A stretch of DNA of 64,000 nucleotides from Sesamum alatum (taxonomy: Eukaryota; Streptophyta; Magnoliopsida; Lamiales; Pedaliaceae): assembly GCA_034509735.1 (NCBI GenBank), contig JACGWO010000013.1:13040136-13104135 (forward strand), given 5' to 3'. Made by a program: the position numbers and the translations under genes. Positions 11,419-23,009 of this stretch are shown here, in pieces. The notes below the pieces were generated by a model that was given only the letters and a program-made list of their open reading frames with translations, ran no database searches and was not told the DNA's origin. Position 1 is the first letter of the stretch; each line of letters starts with the position of its first letter.

Positions 11419-13362
11419 ACCTCCCACTTGACCTTAAAGCCAATCACTCATATGTCTAATCCCCATCTTTTCAAGATGTTGCATATGAGCATTTTGCGAC
11501 ATAGGCTTTGTCAGCGGATCTGCTGTGTTGTCTGCCGAGATGACTCGGTCCATGCGGATGTCACATCTTCCCACCATTTCCCTCAGGAGGTGGTAGCATC
11601 TAAGAATGTGCTTGGATCGGTGATGGGATCTCAGTTCCTTTGCTTGTGCTATGGCTCCATTGTTATCGCAGAAGATAACTACGGGTTCCACAATGCTAGG
11701 CACCACACCCAACTCTTGGATGTAGTTTCTCATCCAAATCGCTTCTTTGGCAGCTTCTGAAGCTGCTATGTATTCGGCCTCAGTGGTGGAATCAGTTGTG
11801 GTTGCTTGCTTGGAACTTTTCCATGCTACCACACCTCCATTGAGCCTGAACACATAACCTGACAAAGACTTGGCATCATCATCATTCGCCTGGAAGCTAG
11901 CATCGCTAAAGCCTTCCAAGATCAGCTCTCCATTGCCATAGACCAAGAACATTTCCTTAGTCCTCCTCAGGTACTTAAGGATGCTCTTGACTGCATTCCA
12001 ATGTGCCTCTCCTGCACAAGACTGATATCTGCTCGTTACACTTAAGGCGTAAGCGATGTCAGGCCTCGTGCAGTAGACGACATATTGGATGCTTCCTTCG
12101 GCAGAAACATAGGGGATGCCTTTCATCCTCTCAAGTTCCTCATCAGTCTTAGGAGACTGTTTCTTGGATAACTTGATCCCATACCTCATGGAAGGAAACC
12201 TCGTTTGGAGTTGTCCATGCGAAATCTTTTCAGGATTTTCTCCATATATGAGTTTTAGGTCAGTCCCAAAATTCTTCTAGATCTGGATGCCAAGAATGTT
12301 GGAGGCTTCATCCAAATCCTTCATGGAAAATTGAGTTGATAACCATGCTTTTGTGTTAGCCAACATCCTAATGTCATTATCTATGAGTAGAATGTCATCC
12401 ACATAAAGCACTAGGAACACTATGGAGCTCCCACTGAATTTCTTGTATACACAAGAGTCAGATTCATTTTTGATGAAATCATAACCCCGTATGACTTCAT
12501 CAAAGCGAATGTTCCAACTCTGGGATGCTTGTTTGAGGCCTTAGATGGGCTTCTGGAGACGACAGAATTTCTGCTCTTCTTCGGTGACTGTGAATCCCTC
12601 CGGCTGATCCATGTAGATACCTTCCTCAACGAAACCATTGAGAAAAGCCGTTTTCACGTCCATCTGCCATATTTCATAGTTATACTATGCTGCTATGGCA
12701 AGCAGGATCCGAATGGACTTAGCTATGGCTACCGGCGAATACTTATCCTCAAAGTCGACCCCGGGTCGTTGAGTGTACCCTTTTGCCACTAGCCTAGCCT
12801 TGAAGGTTGTAACTTCTCCATCAATGCCAAGTTTGCGCTTATAGACCCATTTACAGCCAACTGGCTTAACGCCTTTGGGTGGGTCTACAAGTGTCCAGAC
12901 TTGGTTTTAATTCATGGAGTCCATTTCGGTTTTCATGGCCTCAAGCCATCTTCCTGAGTCGATGTCAGACATCGCGTCCCCAAAAGTCTTGGGATCCTTA
13001 TCCAATGGACTGGTCGTGCTTAGAAAGCCATACCTCGCAGGATGGCGAGACTCTTTAGCTGACCTACGGAGAACGGCAACGTCAGTGGTGACTGTGGGCA
13101 TTGACATAACAGGAGCTGGCGGTTCAGGTACCAAGGTTGGCTCTTCCTGAGGTTGTTCGTCATGCTCGGCATGCTGAACTTCTCGAGGTTGCTCAGCCTT
13201 TTGGGTATTTATCCGAAAACCTCTGAGTCAGGTATCCGCGGCTACTAGTGATCACTGATTTGCCTCACTTGACTCCTCAAGGATCAGTTCATCAAGTTGG
13301 ACACCTTCTGGAAACCCTTGTGACAAGAATACTGCATTCCTTGAAGCGGGATGATCATCTAG
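11419..13362 (-). pseudogene. Copia family A pol remnant: integrase tail, RT, RNase H
   Basis: Minus-strand pol that lacks gag, protease and the integrase core. From high to low coordinates it holds the integrase-RT linker (NAVF/DELILEES-like, about 13260-13360; RYGFLSTTSPLD at 13020), the RT start with [21 protein letters not shown] sequence (12830-12890), the intact catalytic box LYVDDILLI at about 12385-12410, then RNase H. Several frameshifts occur, for example near 12190 just before the RNase H frame. The right end breaks off at a CA microsatellite that belongs to an oppositely oriented LTR piece. Confidence 0.85.
11434..12189 (-). CDS. Copia RNase H domain open reading frame (251 codons), part of a broken pol
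   Basis: This is the longest open frame in the window. RNase H removes the RNA strand during reverse transcription. Visible motifs in order: GSIQYVVYCTRPDIAYAL, AGEAHWNAVKSILKYLRR, ILEGFSDASF (first acidic residue), the TEAEYIAASEAAKEA box (acidic), VIFCDNNGAIAQ (Asp) and RSKHIL-YHLLREMV, ending ADPLTKPMSQ and a stop 16 bases from the LTR. All expected catalytic acids are present. It is only the C-terminal part of a polyprotein and starts after a frameshift, so it is unlikely to act alone. The polypurine tract and 3' LTR follow directly. Confidence 0.85.
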   Translation of the reverse strand: MRYGIKLSKKQSPKTDEELERMKGIPYVSAEGSIQYVVYCTRPDIAYALSVTSRYQSCAGEAHWNAVKSILKYLRRTKEMFLVYGNGELILEGFSDASFQANDDDAKSLSGYVFRLNGGVVAWKSSKQATTTDSTTEAEYIAASEAAKEAIWMRNYIQELGVVPSIVEPVVIFCDNNGAIAQAKELRSHHRSKHILRCYHLLREMVGRCDIRMDRVISADNTADPLTKPMSQNAHMQHLEKMGIRHMSDWL

Positions 13363-13393
<31 letters not shown>

Positions 13394-13892
13394 TAGGACA
13401 CGACTCTCTCTCTCTCTCTCTCTCGTCTCTACCTCTTTCCTCTAAGATAGGTTTCTAGTTCCTTGTTTCATACAAGTGAACTTTAGGAGGATTGATCACA
13501 TTAACTAATAACGCTTGATCGATCCGTCCTCTCTATATAAATATACACTGGGTTTTTTGCTAGCACGAGTATCAAGAAATGCGGACGGATTGCGTGGACG
13601 AGTTAGAGGGTCTCTTATTTGAGATCTTGGTGCAAAATAGGGAACAACGTGTGTAGTGGTTTGAAGACAAAACTACAACCGGGTAGGTTTCTTTTATTGT
13701 TATGTCTTCGATTTTAACCCTATGATATGTATGCTTCGTTTATTCATGAGATACATCGAATACCCCGGAGGTTCAAGGGAACACCCCTTGAACGTGTGAT
13801 TTATGATTATGTACAAGCATGTTTAAATTTCATGTTATTATTTTATATTGCACTTCCGCATTCGCGCTCCTCCCGGGACGATCCACACGCCA
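13363..13892 (+). mobile_element. 3' part of a family A LTR in inverted orientation
   Basis: Plus-strand sequence from a CA/TC microsatellite through TCTATATAAATATACAC (about 13530), GGGAACAACGTGTGTAG and CGAATACCCCGGAGG to GATCCACACGCCA. It matches the 3' 530 bases of the A LTR, but runs opposite to the LTR and pol at 9470-13362. The unit 9470-13892 therefore carries the same LTR outer end, inverted, at both sides. Confidence 0.8.
13369..13424. repeat. CA and TC microsatellites
   Basis: A (CA) run at 13369-13392 and a (TC) run at 13404-13424 lie in the R region of the inverted A LTR. Shorter GT or GA runs sit at the equivalent place in other A LTRs (9975-9990, 39190-39235), so the simple repeats belong to the LTR family. 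Confidence 0.9.
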
Positions 13893-14255
13893 TCCATTGG
13901 CTTTCATCACCGACTATCAACGATGGCATCGAGCGAGAACTTCCGGCGAGAAGGGTGACCCAAAGACTGTGCGAACTGCGCAGAAGGCTGTGTGAACTGC
14001 GAAGGCTGCGACAACGAGACGGAAGGCAGAAGGTTGTGCGAACTGCGAACGCAAACAATATACTAAAAGAGGAAAAAAAAATTTAAATTAATTTCAGGTT
14101 TTTTTAATTTTAACCAAAAAAATCAAAAAAATGAATCGGTCCGAAACCAAACCGAACTGTCTTGTTCGGTCTAGTTTTCGGTTTGCCATTTCGGCAAACT
14201 GAAAAGCGGTTAACTGAATTTTCGATTAGTTCGATTACTGAAACGAACTACACAG
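13893..14255. other. Unassigned stretch between LTR piece and Gypsy remnant
   Basis: The first ~170 bases are GC-rich and repeat the phrase GTGCGAACTGCG (13976, 14036) and a GTGTGAACTGCG variant (13990). The next part (14120-14250) is rich in CCGAAACCAAACC / TTCGGTTTGCC phrases of the kind common in plant interspersed repeats. No recognisable gene. Confidence 0.4.
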
Positions 14256-14543
14256 GCCTACAGAAAAGAAGTTGAATATGAAATAGGAAAGACAATTTTC
14301 TGAAGGTATCTCTGTGGAGAGAAATCTTGACATTTGGTAAGCAAAAAAACTGAGTTCGAAGTATGTTGCCCGTACGAAAGTTTAGAGAGGATCGAACTAC
14401 TAGCGTATTGATTAGTATTATCATTAGAATTATCACACATACATGACGTATTCCATGTTTTATACTGTGACGATACCAATTTGAACGTAGCCGTGTTGTG
14501 CATGAACCAGAGATAGAAATATGAGAGAAATTAATATAGTTAG
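14256..14543 (+). pseudogene. Ty3/Gypsy polyprotein, integrase C-terminal part (first half, split by LTR)
   Basis: In broken frames the sequence reads EVEYEIGKTIF, then KKTEFEVCCPYESLERI, LLAY and HIHDVFHV. This matches the order seen at the integrase C-terminus of plant chromoviral Gypsy elements (EVGD-VFL, GPFEILERVG, AYRLALP, VHDVFHVSMLR). Stops are present. The frame resumes at 30530 with the chromodomain, after 16 kb of nested insertions. Family knowledge supports the call; the Tekay/Del versus other chromovirus lineage is not resolved. Confidence 0.7.
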
Positions 14544-15110
14544 TGTTAGAATAGGTGACCAGAAAGCCAATTGGTTTGGCCTTTTGTAATCTATTTGACA
14601 ACTCGATGTATTGTAATATTATATAATAAACAAAATGAGTATTCGTTACTATTGGTATTGCCTTTGTTGTGCTCATTCAACTCATGCAGTTAGGACACGC
14701 ATTGGATGGTGGTTATGGAACCAACTGATAAAAGGTTGGGTCTGAAACATTCCAAGTCGAAGACCTCGAGATAGGACATCGAGAGTCCTATTGAGACTTG
14801 CACCAAGAGTCATATTCATTAGACGAGTGTCGCTTTTCATCGGCGACATGCGTGGGATGCCTATACGATCTTAGTGGGTTGGTCGACTGCGGTCGAGCCG
14901 ACTGAGCTGACTCGCATCGATCATCATATGGACGCCTTGGAGGCTTGGTCGGTATGATTGAAGTCCTCCGATTCCGATAGTACGGGAGTATTCCTCAGAC
15001 TTGATGAACCACGATAGTCACGTGCACACGATGGCTATGTCTTGGATCTGGCGAGAGGTGATCATATCGCATACATCTTCATTATAAACCTTGTCTAGTG
15101 CAGTCAAAAT

Positions 15111-16586
15111 TGTTAGAATAGGTGACCAGAAAGTCAATTGGATTGGTAGTTCTGGTAACTATTTGTTGGTCTTTATCAAAGTAATATTATATTGATGGAT
15201 AAAGTAAGTATTCATCATTGCCAAAATGTGTTTGTTGTGCTTACTACTCACATTGAATGATGTTCAATGTCACAACAAATGCCCACAGCCCGATTGGTTA
15301 AACCCATTGAGTTGAGCTGCACAGAGGTTGGCGGCTATGAAACCAACTCCTTGAGGGTCGATCTGGAACGTTCTAAGTCGAGAACCTCAAGACTAGGCCT
15401 CGAGTATCCTATAGAGACTTGCACTAAGTATTGCATTCACTAGGTGAGTGCCGAGTTTCATCGATGCCAGACGTAGGTCGTCTATGCAATTTTAGTGGGA
15501 TAGTTGGCAAGGTAGTCGACTGACTGAACTGACTCGCGGAAATCATCATGTGGAAGCGTTGGAGGCTTGATCAGTATAACTGGTATTCCCGATTTTGATA
15601 GTACGGGATTAGTCCTCGGACTTGCGGAATCATGCCATTCGCATGCATATGAAGGTTGTATCTTGGATCTGACGAGAGGTTATCGTATCTTAAATATGGT
15701 CATTATAAGCCTTGTCCAGTGTAGTCGGAGTATGTAGTGAGGATGGTGGGTTCCAAGAGAGAATCTATCCCCTGTCAGTATATGACAGCTATGTCTCCTA
15801 TGCACTCTGAGATGGTTTAGACTTTTTAAGTGTATGGCTGTAGCGATTGGTCGAGTAGGGAACGGTTCCCTAGGTCGATCAATAGAGTAAACGTGTCTCA
15901 AGTATGAAGCATAGTTGCCTGGTCCAGGATGGGAACCAACACCCAATTCCATGCCCTAGACTAAGGTCGGGAGATGATCGATGGAAGGACTGTACCTGTA
16001 TGGAATTCTGAGCCTAAATGTTCACGCCAACATTCACCTAGTCTCTAGTGCCATGGACCGTTGCTAGACAGCCACCCATGGTGACGGGTGTTTCTGATTA
16101 ATGGTTAATTAGAAAAATTAATTAAATTGGATTTGATTAATCAATTGTGTTGGACACAAGCCCAAGTCTAGCTGAGTGTGAACCTAAAGAGTCACACACA
16201 AATCACTATGGAAGTAGTTGAATTAATTTGGAATTAATTCTAGAAGAAGCGAATTAATTTAATTAGATTAAATTAATTCAAGGAGAATATAAATAATTGG
16301 ATTATTTATTGGGAAAATCCATTGGATGGATGGCCCAAGAATTAATTAATTGGATTAATTAATTTTTGGCTTAATACCTTTAAATTATTTGGATTAATTT
16401 ATTGGGTTTGTTAATTAATTGATTGGATCAATTAATTAGTGTATGAGCTCATGTTTATTCAATTGGATTAAATAAACTTTTGGATTTCAATAAGATTTAA
16501 AATTAATTGGATTAATTTGAAGCCCATGGACTACTTGATTTAATTTAATTAAATCAAGACCGGTCAAAATCGATCCATGACTTGAA
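15111..16586 (+). mobile_element. 5' LTR of family D, 3' truncated
   Basis: It aligns with the first ~1.45 kb of the 18004-20067 LTR up to GATCCATGACTTGAA, then changes abruptly to integrase-like sequence (CCTTGTTAGACTTGG). The deletion removed the LTR 3' end, PBS, gag, protease and the integrase N-terminal half in one step. Confidence 0.8.
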
Positions 16587-18003
16587 CCTTGTTAGACTTG
16601 GTTCCATCGGGGTTTCACTAAATTACCATAAACCGTCTAGACATGGACTTGAAAGGCTGCCAAGTTGAGAAACATGGCATTTTCTAATAGTCATGACCTA
16701 ATTGTCATATAGGATATGGTTTGGCAAGCCTGTATCCTACAAAGTTCTTGAGTACATGGGATGATCCCACATACATCAAGGGATTAGTGAGTGACAAATT
16801 AGACTGGGAGTCTGATTTGTGCAGCTTTAATGCAAAATAATGCAAACATCATTTGTAATTACATTATTCCACTGACTATATTCCAGTCTTCCTAGGGATG
16901 ACCAGAATACCTTAGTTACTTGAGAGGTATAGATTTATGGGCATGTCCAGTCAATTGGATTATCATCCAAAAGATACAAGGAGAAGCGATGTTGGACATG
17001 GGGTTCAGATCAATGGTTTAGAGCTATTGGATCTATCATGAAAATTAAATCTGGGTTTAAAATTTTGTGTTACTGGAATATTCGTTTTGACGAGTTCATA
17101 CAGGGTATTACTTGATCAGTTGCGGGCTTTAGGGTCAGTGGGTAGTATTTGTTCCAAGTGTTTAGTGTGTAACGTCTTATTCATTTGGAATGGATTTAAG
17201 ATGTTAGGAAACACTGAAACACGAGCAATGTTCACACAATTCTCCATGATAGGAATTGGATTCCTTTATACAGGGTTAAGCTGTTCAAGACTCAGTCACG
17301 GTAGACTGGTGAGAAAGCTCAGATGTATGACATCCCCTACGTCTTTGTCTTAGGCAGAGTGAAAATGTTGTTCGTGCATTGGGTCTGATGTTGTGTATGC
17401 TTTGGGCATAACAACGGTTATTGGGCTTGTGCGAATGAGGCAGTAGACAATTGTTGAGAACAGTCTTTAATACCTGAATAAGGATTAAAGAAGTGTTCTT
17501 AATGTAAGTTGTGTGGAGGGTTGATGATACTAGCTTCCAGAATCATGTGAATAAAGTTTAGTCTCAATATATATGTACATTTAGACTTAATGGTGAGTGT
17601 GGTGGCTTGGAAAGGTTTCAAGCAGGATACCACAACATGTCATTATGAAAGTTGAATGTATGGCGACTTTGGAAGTCATTTCTGGAAAGTGGTTTGGATT
17701 GAAAACCGTATCCATAGGATGGATATGGTGCCTAGCACGACCGAGCCAGTAGTTGCCTTGGAGGCGAACAACTAGGCTTTGGAAGAAGCTTTTGGGCCTA
17801 AGATCTCATCACAGATCCATTTTAAATTCTTAGACAACCACCATTTGCAGGCAAAGATGGTAGGTAGAGGTGACATGGTTGGACCATGTTACTTCGACAG
17901 AGAAATATAGTAGACCCGCAAGATCGAGCCAGTATCGTAGATTGCTCATGCTCAGAAGTCTCTGAGCAACGTGGGTAATTGGCTTTGTGGTCAAGTGGGA
18001 GAC
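16587..18003 (+). pseudogene. Copia family D pol remnant, heavily decayed
   Basis: Pieces align in order with the A element pol: an integrase tail near 16587-16800 (TLLDLV, GCQVEKHG), the linker at 16925-17040 (ERYRFMGMSSQLDYHPKD), an RT piece at 17080-17110 (YWNIRFDEFIQG), RNase H at 17595-17630 (VVAWKGFKQDTTT) and the C-terminus near 17830-17990 ending GNWLCGQ. It ends with the polypurine tract GTCAAGTGGGAGAC directly before the 3' LTR. Stops occur every few dozen codons and large deletions remove most of RT. It cannot be functional. Confidence 0.7.
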
Positions 18004-20067
18004 TGTTAGAATAGGTGAGCCAGAAAGTCAATTGGATTGGTTGTTTTGGGAACTATTCATTGATCTTTATTAAAGTAATATTATATTGATGGATAAAGTA
18101 AGTATTCATCATTGACAAAATGTGTTTGTTGTGCTTACTACTCACATTCAATAGCGTTATGATGTCACAACAAATGCCCACAGACCGATTGGTTAAACTA
18201 TTGAGTTTAGTTGCACATAAGTTGGCAGCTATGAAACCAACTCCTTGAGGGTCGATCTGAAACGTTCCAACTCGAGGACCTCAAGACTGGGCCTCGAGTA
18301 TCTTATAGAGACTTGCACTAAGTATTGCATTCACTGGGTGACTGTCGAGTTTCATCGATGCCAGACGTAGGTCGTCTATGAAATTTTAGTGGGTTAGTTG
18401 TCAAGGTAGTCGACTGACTGAACTGACTCGCGGGAATCATCATATGGAAGCCTTGGAGGCTTGGTCGGTATGACTGGTATTCCAGGTTTTGATAGTATGG
18501 GATTAGTCCTCGGACTTGAGGAATCATGGCAGTCACATGCATATGAAGACTGTATCTTGGATATGGCGAGAGGTGGCCGTGTCTTAGATATGGTCATTAT
18601 AAGAGAGAATCTGTCCCCTGTCAGTATTTGACAGCTATGTCTCCTATGCGCTCTGAGATGGTTTAGACTATTCAAGTCAACAGCCATAGCGATTGGTCGA
18701 GTAGGGAATGGTTCCCTAGGTCGATCAATAGAGTAAACGTGTCTCGAGGATGAAGCATAGTTTCCTGGTCCAGGATGGCAATCGACGCCTAATTCCATGC
18801 CCTAGACTAAGGCTGGGAGATGATCGACGGAAGGACTGTACCTGTATGAAATTCGGAGCCTAAATGTTCACACCAACATTCACCTAGTCTCTAGTGCCAT
18901 GGACCATTGCTAGACAGCCACCCATGGTGATGGGCGTTTCTGATTAATGGTTAATCAAAAATAATTAATTAAATTAAATTAATTTCATCAATTGTGTTGG
19001 ACACAAGCCCAAGTCTACCTGAGGGTGAACCTAAAGAGTCACACACAATTCACTATGGAAGTAGTGGAATTAATTCTGGAAGAAGCGAATTAATTTAATT
19101 GGATTAAATTAATTCAAGGAGAATATAAATGATTGGATCATTTATTGAGAAAATTCATTGGATGGATAGCCCAAGATCTAATTAATTGGATTAATTAATT
19201 TTGGGTTTAATACCTTTAAATTAATTAGATTAATTTATTGTGTTTTGTTTAATTAACTGATTGGATCAATTAATTAGTGTATGAGCTTATGTTTATTGAA
19301 TTGGAATAAATAAACTTTTGGATTTCAATAAGGTCTAAAATTAATTGAATGAATTTGAAACCAATGGATTACTTGATTTAATTTAATTAAACCAAGACCG
19401 GTCAAAATCGATCCATGACTTGAAATCCAAGCTCAAAGGTTTCATGAAAGTTGAAGAGAAGTTGAAAATCCTCCATGTAAGCAGTGATTGGCTTACCATG
19501 ATGGTTAGGTGATGCACGTATTGTGCTAACATGGTTGGAGGTTGAGCACAAGTTGCGCATTAGTGTGTAGGTGGTTTTGGAAACTACCTATAATTACACA
19601 ACTACACACATACTCTTCTAACTCCTCTCTTGAACACAAGCCTCAAAATTCCCTCTCCAAAATACTCTTTTTGTGGTCTTCTTAAAGCTATTCAAGTTAA
19701 GAACAAAGAGGAATTCGAATACACTAATATGATAGTGTTATTTGGATTTTCTTCCACTAATCTCATTTCCATCTAGCAGAAGATTGATATTCTAAGTTGG
19801 GTCCTAAAGTGAATGGAAAAGAAACGAAAAGGGAATTAATGCTTGTTGTCGTTCTACATGTGAAACGAAAAGGTAATGTTCCGATTTAAATTATTGTTCT
19901 TTTCGTTTCCTCCTCTAGCCACATGTTCAAGCATATTTTTACTTATGTATGATGTTTTTGAATACACCGCACGCCCAAGAATTCAAAGAGAACACCCCTT
20001 TGAAATTATTTTAAATTTCTTTCATTTTATGCTTTTGCCGCGTTCCCGGGCCATACCGATTCTTTCA
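18004..20067 (+). mobile_element. 3' LTR of family D
   Basis: Starts TGTTAGAATAGGTGAGCC directly after the polypurine tract and ends at TTCTTTCA, about 2.06 kb. It carries the shared hairpin core near 18890-18930, long AATTAATT-rich stretches (18950-19400), and a conserved CCGCACGCCCAAGAATTC block near the end that resembles the 3' ends of A and B LTRs. It drives nothing visible today. Confidence 0.85.
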
Positions 20068-20134
20068 GAAGTGTGTAGCACGGACGGTGGGTTTCAAGAA
20101 GAGGATCCGTCCCCTGTCAGTATGTGATAGAGGT

Positions 20135-21405
20135 TATTAGAATAGGTGACCATGAAGCCAATCTAGTTAGGCTTATGTAATTTATTTCTATCATTCGTGG
20201 TATAAATACTTCATTTTGAATAAAATTGATGTTCAGTTACAACATTATTATCACTTTGGTTGTGTTCACTTACTATTTAATATCTATATAAGTGTTCAAT
20301 GCACAAGCAAAGCCCACAGATCGAAAAGGGTAATCCAAGAAAGTGGACTACGCATAGGTTCGCACTCATGAAATCAACTTTTTTGAATCGGTCTGAAATA
20401 CTCCAAGTCAAAGGACCTCGAGATTGGGTATCGAGGGTTCATTTGAGATTTGCACTAAATGATTGTTGTCATCTTTCATCCATAAGTGACGAGAATCGCC
20501 CATGCAATATTAGTAAGTTAGCCAGCTCGGTGCTGGCTGACTGAGGTGACTCGCGGGAATCGTCATATGGGAACCTTGAGTAGGTTGGTCGGTATGACTT
20601 GCATTCTTAGTTCCGACAGTACGAGATTGGTCCTTGGACTTGAGGGACTACTGTAGTCACATGCTCACCATGTGTGTATCTTAGGTTTGGTAAGAGGCTA
20701 CCCAGTCGAAAGACTTGGTTGCTACAAGCCCTATCTAGTGCACTCAAGATGTGTAATGTGGACAATAGGTCCCAAGACAGAATCCATCTCCTGTCAAACA
20801 ATTGACAGTAGTGTCTCAATTATACTCTGAGACTCGTTTGAGTGAACAGTGGGATAAGGTCCCAATGACGTTTTAATGGGTAAACGAGTATTGACTTAAG
20901 TCAAGGTTGGGCCCCGACGTCCAATATCCATACCCTAGACTAATAATTGTGAGATAGTAAACGGAAGGACAATGCTCATACACATTCGTGACTTAAACGT
21001 TTACGCCATAATTTCACATAGTCTCTAGTGCCATGGACCGTTGCTAGACGGCCACCCATGGTGACGGATGAATTCCTATCATGTGATGATTGGAAATTTG
21101 CCCAAGTCTAACTAAGAGTTAACCTAAAGAGTCACACTCAATTCACTGGAAACGGAGGAATTAGTTCCACAAGATAGAACAATTTAATTAGATTAAATTG
21201 GTTCTTGTTTGAAGTGTCAAGCCTTTAATTGGATTTATTAGGCTTGATTCATGAATTGAGTTTATGAATTAAGAGAAGGGCGATTTCCGTCTTTAAGGAT
21301 GAAGATGGAAATCGTGGGCTTAAATATTTTATTTGTTATTTATTACAAGCCCATTAGGAATAGTTGGACAATTTAAATAGGATTTAAAAGTCCATTCCAT
21401 AAGCC
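20135..21405 (+). mobile_element. 5' LTR of the A element, 3' truncated
   Basis: Starts TATTAGAATAGGTGACC (one change from TGTTAG) and matches the 3' LTR until AAGTCCATTCCATAAG near 21405. The ~590-670 bases that hold the TATA box, R, U5 and PBS in a complete copy are missing, and leader sequence follows at once. This element should have lost its own promoter and primer site. Confidence 0.8.
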
Positions 21406-23009
21406 CACAAAGTCGTTGCCTGCGCTCACAGGCGCGCGCGTACCCCGCCGGGCAGGCGCTGTCGGCAGTAGTGGCCGTCACCATTTTTCGTCTTCGTGTT
21501 ATTTTTCCAAAATTATTATTTTTGGGCTTTTTTGATTTAATTTCTGCATATTTTCTGAAGAACATTATTTTGAAATATTTTATTTTGGGATTGGTTTGAC
21601 ACCACCAAAAATTTAATATTGTCTTAATAATAAGGAAAGGATTTCCTAGCAAGAAATATTGCAATGGTTGTACCAATGGTCAAATTTCTTATGTAGAAAT
21701 TTTGTGAGTATTTTATGCATTGTATGATATTGGTTACCATGTAATTATGTGAATAGCATGTTTACTTGGGTATGTGAATTGCTATTTGCATTGATGAGAT
21801 TGACGAATGGATGATCACAAAGCCCTTAGACCAAATGTATGGTTTATTTTCTATTGGACCTGTGTGCCTCATTTTTATTATTCCCCTCTCTTTCTGGTTG
21901 CCTTGGAATTGTAAGGCTTTCTTTCTCCCTCCTTATGTACTCCCCCGGGTGTTCGTCAGGGTTTCTTTTTCAATGGTAATGAGAGTAGGTAGAAATGAGG
22001 TTTTTTCATTTAATTCTTATAAATGAAGAAAATGAAGGAAGGCCTAGAAGGAAGAGTCCAAAGGAGGCCCAAAGAGAAGAGTCCAAAGGAGGCCTAGAAG
22101 CAACACTCAAAGGAGATCCATGAAGATCCAAAGCCTTCGAGGCCCGGTGAGTGAAGACGCAAGGCCCATCAGTGTGTTGATGGGTTTCTACTATTAAATG
22201 TAATAGTGTAGGACCAACCCTAGATTGACCATAGATCCACTGCGGGCCCAGTGGGTCGCATAGGACTCGGGCTTGTGATCATCTAACAGGGGCGTGCTAG
22301 GCTTTTATTTTGCATGTGGAATGTATGATGGATGAATGGTTTGTTTATAATGTTTTCATTGATGCATGTGAATCATATATATATATATATATTGTGTGAT
22401 GAGGTCTCGGTCTATTAAAACTCTCACTTGGTTGGACCAAGCTAAAATATTAGACCCCTAATAAATGGACTAGAACCTAAGTTGTTCGTCCAAGCCTTCC
22501 ATCCATGACAAAGTGAGGAAGATAGTTTCAGTCAATTGCGTGGTCTCACGAGTCGTGGCACGTCTTTTGTCCTGAAAATAAACTGCACATTTGTTGTGAA
22601 CAAAGTGAACACACTCCTGTTTCCCATCTCACGAGGCGTGGGGGAAACAGTGAGTGTTGTGATTCGGTTGATAGGCTGGGTGTAACGCCTGAATAACGTG
22701 ATTCGCTTGGAGTCCACGGGATCACGTAAAAGGGTGAGGCAAAATATCTTGGGAATCTCATTGGACGAGAATGGTATGGAATACCTCCCACAAGGTTGTT
22801 TTCCATGCGAATCATAAAAGCGGGGTATGGAGAATTTCGTTTGTGGATCCCAAGCCCACTAGGAAAAGGTTTCCTGAAAACAACGTTTTAGAGTGGCATG
22901 TTTTCGTAGAAATAGTGGGAGCATTAAATGACTGAAGTCCAAGTCTTTAATTTGTTATTTAGTACCACTTAATTCTGCTGGTTTCTTGCTTTTATTTTAA
23001 GATTTAAAC
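21406..23009 (+). other. 5' leader of the A element
   Basis: Non-coding. It shares several blocks with the leader of the chimeric element (45610-47350, minus): a GC-rich GCGCGCGCG segment near 21430, GGCTTGTGATCATCTAACAG (22269), GAGGTCTCGGTCTATTAAAA (22401), and two copies of a TCTCACGAGTCGTGG-like motif (22545, 22627). Three imperfect ~30-bp repeats containing GAGTCCAAAGGAGGCC lie at 22035-22115, and an AT run at 22375-22392. Confidence 0.65.

Larger units (their letters stand above)
15111..20067 (+). mobile_element. Copia element, family D, internally deleted, nested in the B solo LTR
   Basis: Two D LTRs in the same orientation (15111-16586, truncated, and 18004-20067) flank a pol remnant. 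Both start TGTTAGAATAGGTGA. The B LTR sequence stops at GTGCAGTCAAAAT and resumes at GTGTAGCACGGACGG, which proves nesting. The flanking 5-mers (AAAAT and GAAGT) are only partly alike, consistent with an old insertion. PBS, gag, protease and most of the integrase are missing. Confidence 0.8.

Noticed and set aside
13727..14086. 119-codon plus-strand open frame
   Set aside because: Its first half is the 3' end of an A LTR (same sequence as at 9470-9620 and 38721-38870, which are non-coding), so the frame is accidental.
21410..21470. GC-rich segment as a host CpG-island promoter
   Set aside because: It is part of the Copia leader and has a counterpart at 47040-47100 in the other element.
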